Below, one piece after another: positions 25,076 to 33,378 of a stretch of 64,000 bases of DNA. The notes under the pieces were generated by a model, which worked only from the letters and a program-made list of their open reading frames with translations, was not told where the DNA came from and did not search any database. Made by a program: the position numbers and the translations under genes. Location: contig NZ_LFBV01000005.1 in the NCBI RefSeq assembly GCF_001905345.1, positions 1 to 64,000 on the forward strand, in the 5' to 3' direction. The stretch is from Streptomyces uncialis. Its GTDB lineage: Bacteria; Actinomycetota; Actinomycetes; Streptomycetales; Streptomycetaceae. Numbering within the stretch: the first letter of the stretch is position 1; each line of letters starts with the position of its first letter.

Positions 25076-26478
25076 GCGGGCGCAAGGGGCGGCTGGGGAA
25101 GCCGCACGAGCTGGTGGAGCGGGCGCTGGAGCTGTCCCGGGCGGACGGCTGTGTCGTCATCGCGGACGAGCACTCCACCGCGAACCTGCGGTGGGCGGGC
25201 AACGCCCTGACCACCAACGGGGTCACCCGGGGCCGCACCCTCACCGTGATCGCGACGGTGGACGGGGCGCGGGGCACGGCGTCCGGGGTGGTGTCCCGGT
25301 CGGCGGTCACCGCCGCCGATCTGGAGCCGCTGGTGCGGGCCGCCGAGGAGGCCGCGCGGAGCGCCGGGGGCGCGGCCGAGGACGCGCAGCCGCTGGTGTC
25401 GGGGCAGGCGCACTCCCCTGGCTTCACGGACGCCCCGCACGAGACCTCGTCCGCGGTGTTCGCGGACTTCGCCCCGGCGCTCGGTGAGGCCTTCGCGACG
25501 GCCCGCGCGGGCGGCCGGGAACTGTACGGTTTCGCCAACCACGAGCAGGTGTCGAGCTATCTCGGCACCTCGACGGGGCTGCGGCTGCGGCACGACCAGC
25601 CGATGGGGACGCTGGAGCTGAACGCCAAGTCGCCGGACCGTACCCGGTCGGCGTGGGCGGGCCGGTCGACCCGGGACTTCACCGATGTGGACCCGCGGGA
25701 GACGGACACCGACCTGGCGCGGCGTCTCGGCTGGGCGAAGCGGCGGATCGCGCTGCCCGCGGGCCGCTACGAGACGCTGCTGCCGCCCACCGCCGTGGCC
25801 GATCTGCTGATCTACCAGTACTGGTCGGCGGCGGGCCGGGACGCGGCCGAGGGGCGCACGGTGTTCTCGACGCCGGGCGGCGGCACCAGGGTGGGCGAGA
25901 AACTGGCCGGACTGCCGCTGACGCTGCGCAGCGACCCCCATGAGCCGGGGCTGGAGACGGCGCCGTTCGTGCTGGCCCACTCCTCCGGCGGTGACTCGTC
26001 GGTGTTCGACAACGGGCTGCCGCTCACGGCGACCGACTGGATCAGCGAGGGGTCGCTGTCCCGGCTGGTGACCACCCGGCACAGCGCGGAGCTGACCGGG
26101 CTGCCGGTCGCCCCGGCGATCGGGAACCTGATCCTGGACGGCGGTGCGGACCGCTCGCTGGACGAGATGGTCGCCTCGACCGGCCGGGGCCTGCTGCTGA
26201 CCTGCCTGTGGTACATCCGCGAGGTCGATCCGGCGACGCTGCTGCTGACCGGGCTGACCCGGGACGGCGTGTACCTGGTGGAGGACGGCGAGGTCGTCGG
26301 GGAGGTCAACAACTTCCGCTTCAACGAGTCGCCGGTGAATCTGCTGGGGCGGGCCGTCGAGGCCGGACGGACCGAAAAGACGTTGCCCAGGGAATGGAGC
26401 GATTGGTTCACTCGGGCGGCGATGCCCGCGCTGCGCGTGCCGGACTTCAACATGAGCTCGGTGAGCCAGGGGGTCTGA
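25072..26478 (+). CDS. tldE: TldE/PmbA-family protease partner
   Basis: The 468-residue protein is the non-zinc-motif partner of TldD: ANLRWAGNALTTNGVTRGRT, SSYLGTSTGLRLRHDQPMGT, an LPAGRYETLLPPTAVADLLI block, NLILDGGADRSLDEMVAST and VEDGEVVGEVNNFRFNESPV. The zinc HExxxH motif is absent, as expected. It starts with ATG at 25072 overlapping the tldD stop. A short gap to tyrS carries that gene's promoter. Confidence 0.93.
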   Translation: MSGRKGRLGKPHELVERALELSRADGCVVIADEHSTANLRWAGNALTTNGVTRGRTLTVIATVDGARGTASGVVSRSAVTAADLEPLVRAAEEAARSAGGAAEDAQPLVSGQAHSPGFTDAPHETSSAVFADFAPALGEAFATARAGGRELYGFANHEQVSSYLGTSTGLRLRHDQPMGTLELNAKSPDRTRSAWAGRSTRDFTDVDPRETDTDLARRLGWAKRRIALPAGRYETLLPPTAVADLLIYQYWSAAGRDAAEGRTVFSTPGGGTRVGEKLAGLPLTLRSDPHEPGLETAPFVLAHSSGGDSSVFDNGLPLTATDWISEGSLSRLVTTRHSAELTGLPVAPAIGNLILDGGADRSLDEMVASTGRGLLLTCLWYIREVDPATLLLTGLTRDGVYLVEDGEVVGEVNNFRFNESPVNLLGRAVEAGRTEKTLPREWSDWFTRAAMPALRVPDFNMSSVSQGV

Positions 26479-26559
26479 CCCCCGAAGCTAGACTGACCGG
26501 CGGGGCGCCCGGGTATGTGCCGCCGCCCACCCCACACGCTGCGAGGAGACAAGAGAACC

Positions 26560-27864
26560 GTGACGGACATCGTCGACGAACTGAAGTGGCGCGGGCTGAT
26601 CGCCCTGTCCACTGACGAGGACGCCTTGCGCAAAGCGTTCGCGGACGGTCCTGTCACCTTCTATTGCGGCTTCGACCCGACCGCGCCCAGCCTGCATCTC
26701 GGCAACCTCGTGCAGATCCTCACCATGCGCCGTATGCAGCGGGCGGGAAACCGTCCGCTGGGCCTGGTCGGCGGGGCCACCGGGCTGATCGGTGACCCGA
26801 AGCCGAACTCGGAGCGCACCCTGAACGCGCCCGAGGTCGTCGCCGCGTGGGTGGAGCGGCTGCGCGGGCAGATCGAGCCGCTGCTGGACTTCGACGGCCC
26901 GAACGCGGCGGTCATGGTCAACAACCTGGACTGGACCCAGGGCATGTCGGCCATCGAGTTCCTGCGGGACGTGGGCAAGCACTTCCGGGTCAACAAGATG
27001 ATCGCCAAGGAGGCCGTCGCACGGCGGCTCAACTCCGACGCGGGCATCAGCTACACCGAGTTCAGCTACCAGCTCCTCCAGGGCATGGACTACCTGGAGC
27101 TGTACCGGCGGTACGGGTGCACGCTCCAGACCGGTGGCAGCGACCAGTGGGGCAACCTCACCTCCGGCACCGACCTGATCCACCGGGTCGAGCCGGGTGC
27201 GCAGGTCCACGCGCTGGGCACCCCGCTGATCACCAAGGCCGACGGCACCAAGTTCGGCAAGACGGAGTCCGGCACCATCTGGCTGGACCCCGCGATGACC
27301 ACGCCGTACGCCTTCTTCCAGTTCTGGCTGAACGCGGACGACCGGGACGTGCCCAAGTTCCTGCGGATCTTCAGCTTCCGTTCCCGCGAGGAGATCGAGG
27401 AGCTGGAGCGGGCCACCGAGGAGCGCCCGCAGGCGCGCGCGGCCCAGCGCGCGCTGGCGGAGGAGCTGACCACGCTGGTGCACGGCGCCGACCAGTGCGC
27501 CGCCGTGACCGCCGCGTCGAAGGCGCTGTTCGGCCAGGGCGAGCTCGCCGGCCTGGACCCGGCGACACTGACGGCGGCCCTGTCCGAGGTGCCGCACGCC
27601 AGGGTCACCGAGCTGGGTCCGGTGGTGGACCTGTTCGCCGAGGTGGGTCTGGTGGCGAGCAAGTCGGCCGCGCGGCGCACCGTCAAGGAGGGCGGCGCCT
27701 ACGTGAACAACGTCAAGGTCACCGCCGAGGACGCCGTCCCGGACCCCTCGGAGCTGCTGCACGGGCGGTGGCTGGTGCTGCGCCGCGGCAAGCGCAACCT
27801 CGCCGCGATCGAGGTCACGGACGAGGCGGCCGGCGGCCCCGGGGCGGATGTCACGGGCGGCTGA
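26560..27864 (+). CDS. tyrS: Tyrosyl-tRNA synthetase
   Basis: The 434-residue class I synthetase has the HIGH-type motif in FDPTAPSLHLGNLVQIL, tyrosine-binding YTEFSYQLLQGMDYLELY, GGSDQWGNLTSG and the KMSKS-type loop KFGKTESG. The C-terminal S4 RNA-binding domain reads VASKSAARRTVKEGGAYVNN. A GTG start at 26560 follows GAGGAGA, giving the usual VTDIVDELKWRGLIA start. It is essential for translation. A very stable hairpin terminates it. Confidence 0.97.
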   Translation: MTDIVDELKWRGLIALSTDEDALRKAFADGPVTFYCGFDPTAPSLHLGNLVQILTMRRMQRAGNRPLGLVGGATGLIGDPKPNSERTLNAPEVVAAWVERLRGQIEPLLDFDGPNAAVMVNNLDWTQGMSAIEFLRDVGKHFRVNKMIAKEAVARRLNSDAGISYTEFSYQLLQGMDYLELYRRYGCTLQTGGSDQWGNLTSGTDLIHRVEPGAQVHALGTPLITKADGTKFGKTESGTIWLDPAMTTPYAFFQFWLNADDRDVPKFLRIFSFRSREEIEELERATEERPQARAAQRALAEELTTLVHGADQCAAVTAASKALFGQGELAGLDPATLTAALSEVPHARVTELGPVVDLFAEVGLVASKSAARRTVKEGGAYVNNVKVTAEDAVPDPSELLHGRWLVLRRGKRNLAAIEVTDEAAGGPGADVTGG

Positions 27865-27885
27865 GCCGTACGACGCACGACAAGG

Positions 27886-27924
27886 AGGGGTGGCCCCGCG
27901 GTCGAGGACCGCGGGGCCACCCCT
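27886..27924. terminator. 18-bp stem terminator between tyrS and a convergent gene
   Basis: The arms 27886-27903 and 27907-27924 are perfectly complementary around a GAG loop. They sit between convergent genes and probably act in both directions. Confidence 0.88.
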
Positions 27925-27950
27925 CTCACGTACGGCAGGCGTGCCGTACG

Positions 27951-28232
27951 TCAGGTCGTCTGTTTCTTCTTGTTGCCCCACAACGCCATGTAGAGCATGT
28001 CGCCGAGTCCGACGATGATGATGGCGGCGACGATCTGGAGCGCGTGTCTGCCCCAGTCGATGCCCTTGGTCTCGGCGATACCGAAGGCAGAGGCCAGCGA
28101 GTTGCCGACCACCGCGCCGATGATGCCGAAGATCGTCGTCAGCCAGAGAGGGCTGTGCTGCTTGCCCGGCAGGATCGCCTTGGCGATCAGACCGAGCACG
28201 AAACCGACGATGATCGCCCACAACCAGCCCAT
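27951..28232 (-). CDS. GlsB/YeaQ/YmgE-family membrane protein
   Basis: The 93-residue protein has three predicted transmembrane helices (MGWLWAIIVGFVLGLIAKAI; LTTIFGIIGAVVGNSLAS; ALQIVAAIIIVGLGDMLYMA) with the family motif LPGKQHSP between the first two. These small stress-associated proteins are of unknown mechanism. The ATG at 28232 has AGGAGG five bases upstream. A lysine-rich tail (WGNKKKQTT) ends it. Confidence 0.9.
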   Translation of the reverse strand: MGWLWAIIVGFVLGLIAKAILPGKQHSPLWLTTIFGIIGAVVGNSLASAFGIAETKGIDWGRHALQIVAAIIIVGLGDMLYMALWGNKKKQTT

Positions 28233-28458
28233 GGGTGCCTCCTGATCTGGCGCGACGCGTGATTCGTCGCGAGCAGTTCCCTCAGTCTCGGGCCGGGTTC
28301 CGTACGCCGCATGCCGGCCGCGGCCATACGCGTGACGGGGGACCCGGGCCCCGCCTCGCGGGGCCCGACCCGGCCTCGTGGGAACCCGGGCCGGGGCGTA
28401 CCGTGAGGGGCGGGCCGGACCGGTGGTGTCCGACGGACCAGGGCGGTGGTGGAACGGG

Positions 28459-28857
28459 ATGCGGAAGCAGAACAGCGGCGAGGTCTTCCGGATCACGGGG
28501 GCGCGGCAGGGGCTGACCGAGGACGTGCGCCGCAGACAGCGGCGTTACATGATCTCGATGTCGGTCCGCACGGTCTCGTTCGTCGCCGGGGCGTCCCTGT
28601 GGAACGTGCAACGCCATGTGGCGATCGTGGCGCTGGTCCTCGGCATGGTGCTCCCCTATATCTCCGTGGTGATCGCCAACGCGGGGCGCGAGAACGCCCC
28701 TTCGCTGCCCTCGACATTCGTCCCCGCGCCCGCCCGGCCCGTGCTTCCGAAGGCCGCCGCGCAGGCCCCTGCGGAATCCCCGGCCGCGCCCGGCGGGGCT
28801 CCTTCCGGGGAGGCCGGGGGCCCGCCCGCGGGCGGTGTCCGGGACGGGTCGGACTGA
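28459..28857 (+). CDS. DUF3099 membrane protein
   Basis: The 132-residue protein has the DUF3099 start EVFRITGARQGLTEDVRRRQ followed by RYMISMSVRTVSFVAG. Two transmembrane helices follow (SVRTVSFVAGASLW; VAIVALVLGMVLPYISVVIA), then an Ala/Pro-rich cytoplasmic tail. The ATG at 28459 is preferred to the GTG at 28378 because the domain begins there and GGAACGG precedes it. It is divergent from the GlsB-like gene; function unknown. Confidence 0.88.
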   Translation: MRKQNSGEVFRITGARQGLTEDVRRRQRRYMISMSVRTVSFVAGASLWNVQRHVAIVALVLGMVLPYISVVIANAGRENAPSLPSTFVPAPARPVLPKAAAQAPAESPAAPGGAPSGEAGGPPAGGVRDGSD

Positions 28858-28979
28858 CCGGAGTCGTCCCTGGGACCTCAAGGGCGGCTCAGATCAATCA
28901 TGCCGATCCGGTCCCGGCCGACGGGTGACGCGTGACATACTGCGTACGCGCTCCGCATCCCCCGTCGGAGCTATGTGAC

Positions 28980-29021
28980 CGACGCCGGGCAGCTCCCCCC
29001 GTGGCTGCTCGGCGTCGCCTT
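28980..29021 (+). terminator. Hairpin followed by T-rich tract; terminator or end of a small RNA
   Basis: The arms 28980-28993 and 29004-29017 pair over 14 positions with one mismatch, loop of 10, then CCTTTT. It could end the DUF3099 transcript 120 bp upstream, or a separate small RNA whose promoter might include the TGACAT/CATACT text around 28932-28942. Confidence 0.6.
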
Positions 29022-29140
29022 TTCCCCGCCTTCCGCGCCCCCTTCATGGGCGCCCCGCCGACCGGGATCCGGCCATCCTCGCGGCGGTCGGGCGGGGGGT
29101 GTCCCGGAGGGGTGCGGGCCGGGCCGCCTACTGTGGGGGC

Positions 29141-29431
29141 GTGAACTTCCTTCCGCCGCTCTCCGGTCTGCCCGGCCTCCCCGGTTCGTCCCCGGACCCC
29201 GTCCCCGGTCCTCCGGTGTGCTCCGCCAAGGGGTGCCGGGCGGACGCGGTGTGGGTGCTCGCCTGGAACAACCCGAAGATCCATGTGCCGGAGCGGCGCA
29301 AGACCTGGCTCGCGTGCGACGAGCACCGCGAGCATCTGTCGCAGTTCCTCGGGGTGCGGGGGTTCCTCAAGGATGTGGTGACCCTCGCGGAGTGGGACGG
29401 GCCGACGGGGTCGGCGGAGCCGGAGAGCTGA
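29141..29431 (+). CDS. Small conserved protein with zinc-finger-like cysteines, unknown
   Basis: The 96-residue product begins VNFLPPLSGLPGLPGSSPDP and has a C-x4-C pair (CSAKGC) and a CDEH motif (LACDEHREHLSQFLGVRGFL) that together look like a small metal-binding site. No signal peptide or membrane helix is clear. The start is a GTG at 29141. It is convergent with moaA, 30 bp away. I do not recognise a function. Confidence 0.78.
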   Translation: MNFLPPLSGLPGLPGSSPDPVPGPPVCSAKGCRADAVWVLAWNNPKIHVPERRKTWLACDEHREHLSQFLGVRGFLKDVVTLAEWDGPTGSAEPES

Positions 29432-29461
29432 TCGCACGGACCGCTCCGCGCGGGCGGCGGC

Positions 29462-30553
29462 TCAGCCGCCGATGGCCGACATCGGACGCTGGGGTTGCAG
29501 AAAGGCCGGGTCGTCCAGACCGGAGCCCGCCTTCTTGCCCCACATGGCCAGCTTCCAGAGCCGGACGATCTCGTCGTCCGGACCGGCGCCGGTCCCGTCC
29601 GCGTCGCTGACGGCGCCGCCCGTGTCGATGGCGCCTTCGTACGAGGTGGTGCCGGTCCCGTCCGGAGCGCTGCCGTCCGTGCGGGGAGCGGTGCGCAGGG
29701 CTGCCCGCAGGTCGGTCTCCTCGCGGGCGAAGAGGCAGTTGCGGACCTGTCCGTCGGCGGTCAGCCGGGTACGGTCGCACGCCGCGCAGAACGGACGGGT
29801 GACCGAGCCGATCACCCCCACGCGGTACGGCCCGCCGTCCACGGTCCAGCGCTCCGCGGGCGCGGAACCCCGGACCGCCGACTCCTCCGCGTCCAGGGTG
29901 AAACGGGTGCGCAGCGAGGCGAGGATGTCGCCCGCGGTGATCATCCCGTCCCGCTTCCAGCCGTGCTGGGCGTCGAGCGGCATCTGCTCGATGAACCGCA
30001 GCTCGTAGTCCCGCTCGATGGCCCAGGCGAGCAGCTCGGGCGCCTCGTCGTCGTTGAGTCCGCGCATCAGCACGGTGTTGATCTTGACGGGGGTGAGGCC
30101 CGCGCGGTGCGCGGCGTCCAGTCCGGCGAGGACGTCCTGGTGGCGGTCGCGCCGGGTGAGGGTCTTGAAGACGTCGGGGCGCAGGGTGTCGAGGGAGACA
30201 TTGACCCGGTCGAGACCGGCCGCCTTGAGCGCGGCGGCCGTGCGGGCGAGGCCGATGCCGTTGGTGGTGAGGGAGATCCGGGGGCGCGGCGTGAGCCGGG
30301 CGACCCGGTCCACTATGCCGACGAGTCCGGGGCGCAGCAGGGGTTCGCCGCCGGTGAAGCGGACCTCGGTGACGCCGAGCCGGGTGACGGCTATGCGGAC
30401 CAGCCGGACGATCTCGTCGTCGGTGAGGAGGTCGGGTCTGGCCAGCCACTTCAGGCCCTCTTCGGGCATGCAGTAGGTGCAGCGGAGATTGCAGCGGTCC
30501 GTCAGCGATACGCGCAGGTCGGTGGCGACCCGCGCGTAGGTGTCGATCAGCAT
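29462..30553 (-). CDS. moaA: GTP 3',8-cyclase MoaA (molybdenum cofactor)
   Basis: The 363-residue radical SAM enzyme converts GTP to 3',8-cyclo-GTP, the first step of molybdopterin synthesis. The N-terminal cluster is C-x3-C-x2-C (Cys21, Cys25, Cys28 in TDRCNLRCTYC). The C-terminal cluster is CAAC-x13-C (FCAACDRTRL, RNCLFA). The protein ends in the conserved Gly-Gly (MSAIGG). A variable Ser/Thr/Asp-rich insert before WKLAMWGKKAG is longer than usual. No other mo- gene is adjacent. The ATG at 30553 gives MLIDTYARVATDLRVS. Confidence 0.96.
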   Translation of the reverse strand: MLIDTYARVATDLRVSLTDRCNLRCTYCMPEEGLKWLARPDLLTDDEIVRLVRIAVTRLGVTEVRFTGGEPLLRPGLVGIVDRVARLTPRPRISLTTNGIGLARTAAALKAAGLDRVNVSLDTLRPDVFKTLTRRDRHQDVLAGLDAAHRAGLTPVKINTVLMRGLNDDEAPELLAWAIERDYELRFIEQMPLDAQHGWKRDGMITAGDILASLRTRFTLDAEESAVRGSAPAERWTVDGGPYRVGVIGSVTRPFCAACDRTRLTADGQVRNCLFAREETDLRAALRTAPRTDGSAPDGTGTTSYEGAIDTGGAVSDADGTGAGPDDEIVRLWKLAMWGKKAGSGLDDPAFLQPQRPMSAIGG

Positions 30554-30711
30554 GTGCGGTCCCCTCCCCCGGTGTCCTCGTGTGCGTGCGGTTCCTTCGG
30601 TCCTTCGCGGGTTCCCTCTCGCGGGTCCGTCCGGTGCCTCGCGTGGTTCCCGTCACCTCCGAGCGTACGTGAGACCACCGACAACACCAGGAGTCCGGTG
30701 TCCCGGACGCG

Positions 30712-30768
30712 GCCCGGCCGTGCCGTACCGGTCCGCGGGAGGCGGACACGGGTGCGGCACGGCCGGGC
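30712..30768 (-). terminator. Composite hairpin after actP
   Basis: A 14-bp perfect outer stem (30712-30725 with 30755-30768) encloses a second stem GTCCGC/GCGGAC. It lies 21 bases beyond the actP stop on its strand. Confidence 0.75.
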
Positions 30769-30789
30769 GGGACGGGCCCTTCGGCGGGG

Positions 30790-32427
30790 TCAGTGGGCTC
30801 CGGTGCCGGTGAGCGAGCGGACCTCCAGTTCGGCGTACTTGCCCTGGTCGGCGGGCTCCTTCGACAGGAGGGTGCCGAGCCAGCCGAGGAGGAAGCCGAC
30901 GGGGATGGAGATGATCCCGGGGTTCTCCAGCGGGAACCAGTGGAAGTCGGCGTCCGGGAACATCGAGGTGGCCTTGCCGGAGACGACCGGCGAGAACAGC
31001 ACCAGGACGACCGCGGTGGTCAGTCCGCCGTAGATCGACCAGAGGGCGCCCCGGGTGGTGAACCGTTTCCAGAAGAGGCTGTAGAGGATCGTCGGGAGGT
31101 TCGCGGAGGCCGCGACGGCGAACGCGAGGGCGACGAGCCCGGCGACATTGAGGTCACGGGCGAGGGCGCCGAGGCCGATGGAGACGACACCGATGGCGAC
31201 GGTGGCCCAGCGCGCGGCCCGTACCTCCTGTTTCTCGGTGGCCCGGCCCTTCTTGATGACGTTGGCGTAGATGTCATGGGCGAAGGACGACGACGAGGCG
31301 AGGGTGAGTCCGGCGACGACCGCGAGGATCGTGGCGAACGCGACGGCCGAGATGGTGGCCAGCAGGATCGCGCCCCAGGTCGAGTCGACACCGCCGATGT
31401 GCAGGGCGAGCAGCGGTGCCGCGGTGTTGCCCGCCTTGTTGGAGGCGACGATCTCCTCGGGTGAGATGAGCGCCGCCGCGCCGAAGCCGAGGGCGATGGT
31501 CATCAGGTAGAACCCGCCGATGATGCCGATGGCCCAGTTCACGGACTTCCGGGCGGCCTTGGCGGTGGGCACGGTGTAGAAGCGGATGAGGATGTGCGGC
31601 AGTCCGGCGGTGCCGAGGACGAGGGCGATCCCCAGCGAGATGAAGTCGATCTTCGAGGTGGCCGTGGCGCCGTACTTCAGGCCCGGCTCCAGGAAGGCGG
31701 CGCCCTGGCCGCTGTTCTCGGCGGCGCTGCCGAGCAGGTCGGAGATGTTGAAGTCGAACTTGAGCAGCACCAGGAAGGTGATGAGCAGGGTGCCGCCGAT
31801 GAGGAGGACGGCCTTGACCATCTGGACCCAGGTGGTGCCCTTCATCCCGCCGATGGTGACGTAGAGGATCATCAGGACGCCGACGAGGGCGACGATGAGG
31901 ACCTTCCCGCTGTCGCTGGTGATGCCGAGCAGCAGGGAGACGAGGACTCCGGCACCGGCCATCTGCGCGAGCAGATAGAAGATGGACACGACGATGGTGG
32001 ACGTACCGGCCGCGGTGCGCACCGGGCGCTGGCGCATCCGGTAGGCGAGGACGTCGCCCATGGTGTAGCGGCCGGAGTTGCGCAGGGGTTCGGCGACCAG
32101 GAGCAGGGCGACGAGCCAGGCGACCAGGAAGCCGATGGAGTACAGGAACCCGTCGTACCCGAAGAGGGCGATGGCGCCCGCGATGCCGAGGAACGAGGCG
32201 GCGGACATGTAGTCGCCGGAGACGGCGAGTCCGTTCTGGAAGCCGGTGAACTGGCGTCCGCCCGCGTAGAAGTCGGCGGCGTCCTTGGTCTGGCGTCCGG
32301 CCCACACCGTGATGAACAGGGTCGCGACGACGAAGGCCGCGAACAGGGAGATGATCAGCGGCCGGTGCTCGCTCGCCTCGGAGGCGGCGAGGACGGCCGG
32401 TGCCAGCGCTGCTGCCTCGGCGCTCAT
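30790..32427 (-). CDS. actP: Sodium/solute symporter, ActP-like cation/acetate permease
   Basis: The 545-residue SSS-family transporter has about 13 to 14 membrane segments: LIISLFAAFVVATLFITVWA, the FYAGGRQFTGFQNGLAVSGD motif typical of ActP, MSAASFLGIAGAIALFGYDG, and GGMKGTTWVQMVKAVLLIGG. It likely imports acetate or related carboxylates with sodium. The ATG at 32427 overlaps the stop of the DUF485 gene by four bases (ATGA), the usual yjcH-actP coupling. A strong hairpin follows. Confidence 0.93.
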   Translation of the reverse strand: MSAEAAALAPAVLAASEASEHRPLIISLFAAFVVATLFITVWAGRQTKDAADFYAGGRQFTGFQNGLAVSGDYMSAASFLGIAGAIALFGYDGFLYSIGFLVAWLVALLLVAEPLRNSGRYTMGDVLAYRMRQRPVRTAAGTSTIVVSIFYLLAQMAGAGVLVSLLLGITSDSGKVLIVALVGVLMILYVTIGGMKGTTWVQMVKAVLLIGGTLLITFLVLLKFDFNISDLLGSAAENSGQGAAFLEPGLKYGATATSKIDFISLGIALVLGTAGLPHILIRFYTVPTAKAARKSVNWAIGIIGGFYLMTIALGFGAAALISPEEIVASNKAGNTAAPLLALHIGGVDSTWGAILLATISAVAFATILAVVAGLTLASSSSFAHDIYANVIKKGRATEKQEVRAARWATVAIGVVSIGLGALARDLNVAGLVALAFAVAASANLPTILYSLFWKRFTTRGALWSIYGGLTTAVVLVLFSPVVSGKATSMFPDADFHWFPLENPGIISIPVGFLLGWLGTLLSKEPADQGKYAELEVRSLTGTGAH

Positions 32428-32972
32428 GCGCGGCCCTCCATCCGGTCCTTGATGGCCTTGGCCTTGGGGTCGAGCTTGGCCGCCGCGTGGCGGGAGTACC
32501 ACCAGGCGATGAGGAACGTCGTCAGGAACTGCGCGAGGCCCAGGACCAGGGCGACGTTGATGTTGCCGAACAGCCTGGTGCCCATGAACGCGCCCGCGTA
32601 GCTGGAGAGCAGCACGTACAGCAGGTACCAGGCGATGAAGGCCACGGTCAGCGGGAACGCGAACGAGCGGTACGAGTGGCGCAGTTCGGCGAACTCCGCG
32701 CTGCGCTGGACCTCGATGAACTCCTCGGTCGGCGGCAGATCGGCCCGGCGGGCGGGTTCGTCGCCGGGCGGGGGTGGTGCGTCGGTTGCCACGGAGTCTC
32801 CTCGCGGTGCGGATGCGATGGATGTGGGGTGTGACCCTGGTGTGGGACTCGATGCGGTCGTGGTGGCCGCCGCGGTCGCTTCGGAGGGGTCGTCCGCGGC
32901 GGGGGACATCACCGGTGCCGTCGGAACCGGTGCGTGACCGAGGGGGGAGGACGGCTGGGAGGGAAGGGACAT
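32424..32972 (-). CDS. DUF485 membrane protein (YjcH-like), partner of ActP
   Basis: The 182-residue protein has a disordered Pro/Ala/Thr-rich N terminus (about 90 residues). The DUF485 core follows: EEFIEVQRSAEFAELRHSYR, two membrane helices (FPLTVAFIAWYLLYVLLSSY; INVALVLGLAQFLTTFLIAW) and the tail HAAAKLDPKAKAIKDRMEGR. It always neighbours acetate symporters and probably assists them. The ATG at 32972 is chosen over longer readings because GAGG precedes it. The long disordered start is unusual for the family. Confidence 0.9.
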   Translation of the reverse strand: MSLPSQPSSPLGHAPVPTAPVMSPAADDPSEATAAATTTASSPTPGSHPTSIASAPRGDSVATDAPPPPGDEPARRADLPPTEEFIEVQRSAEFAELRHSYRSFAFPLTVAFIAWYLLYVLLSSYAGAFMGTRLFGNINVALVLGLAQFLTTFLIAWWYSRHAAAKLDPKAKAIKDRMEGRA

Positions 32973-33378
32973 GACGGGTGGTGACCTCACAGTGATGTGG
33001 ATCACGCAGGTCGCATGGATGTTAGGCCCATCGCGCGTGATCCGACAGGGGGGTGGGTGCTCTCGTACCGCTTGCCCAACGCCGCCGCCCGCCCCGAGGA
33101 AGCGGTCCGGAGCCGATCGATCGGCGGCCGTCCGCCGTCGGCGGTACGCCGGTCCGGGCCCCGGCCGGGTCCGCCGACGGGCTGCCGGGCGGGGACGGGA
33201 TCGGGACGAGCCGCCCAACTGGACGCGCATAGAACGGCACGTTCAGCATTTCTTCCGGAAATCATTGAAGGCCGGGGACGGCTGGGGATAGCTTCACCCT
33301 GAGCCATACGTCATGTACCTGCCCGAGCACCAACCCTTGTGTTCGGGCTGTTCCGTTTCCGGATGATGTGGAGATCCC

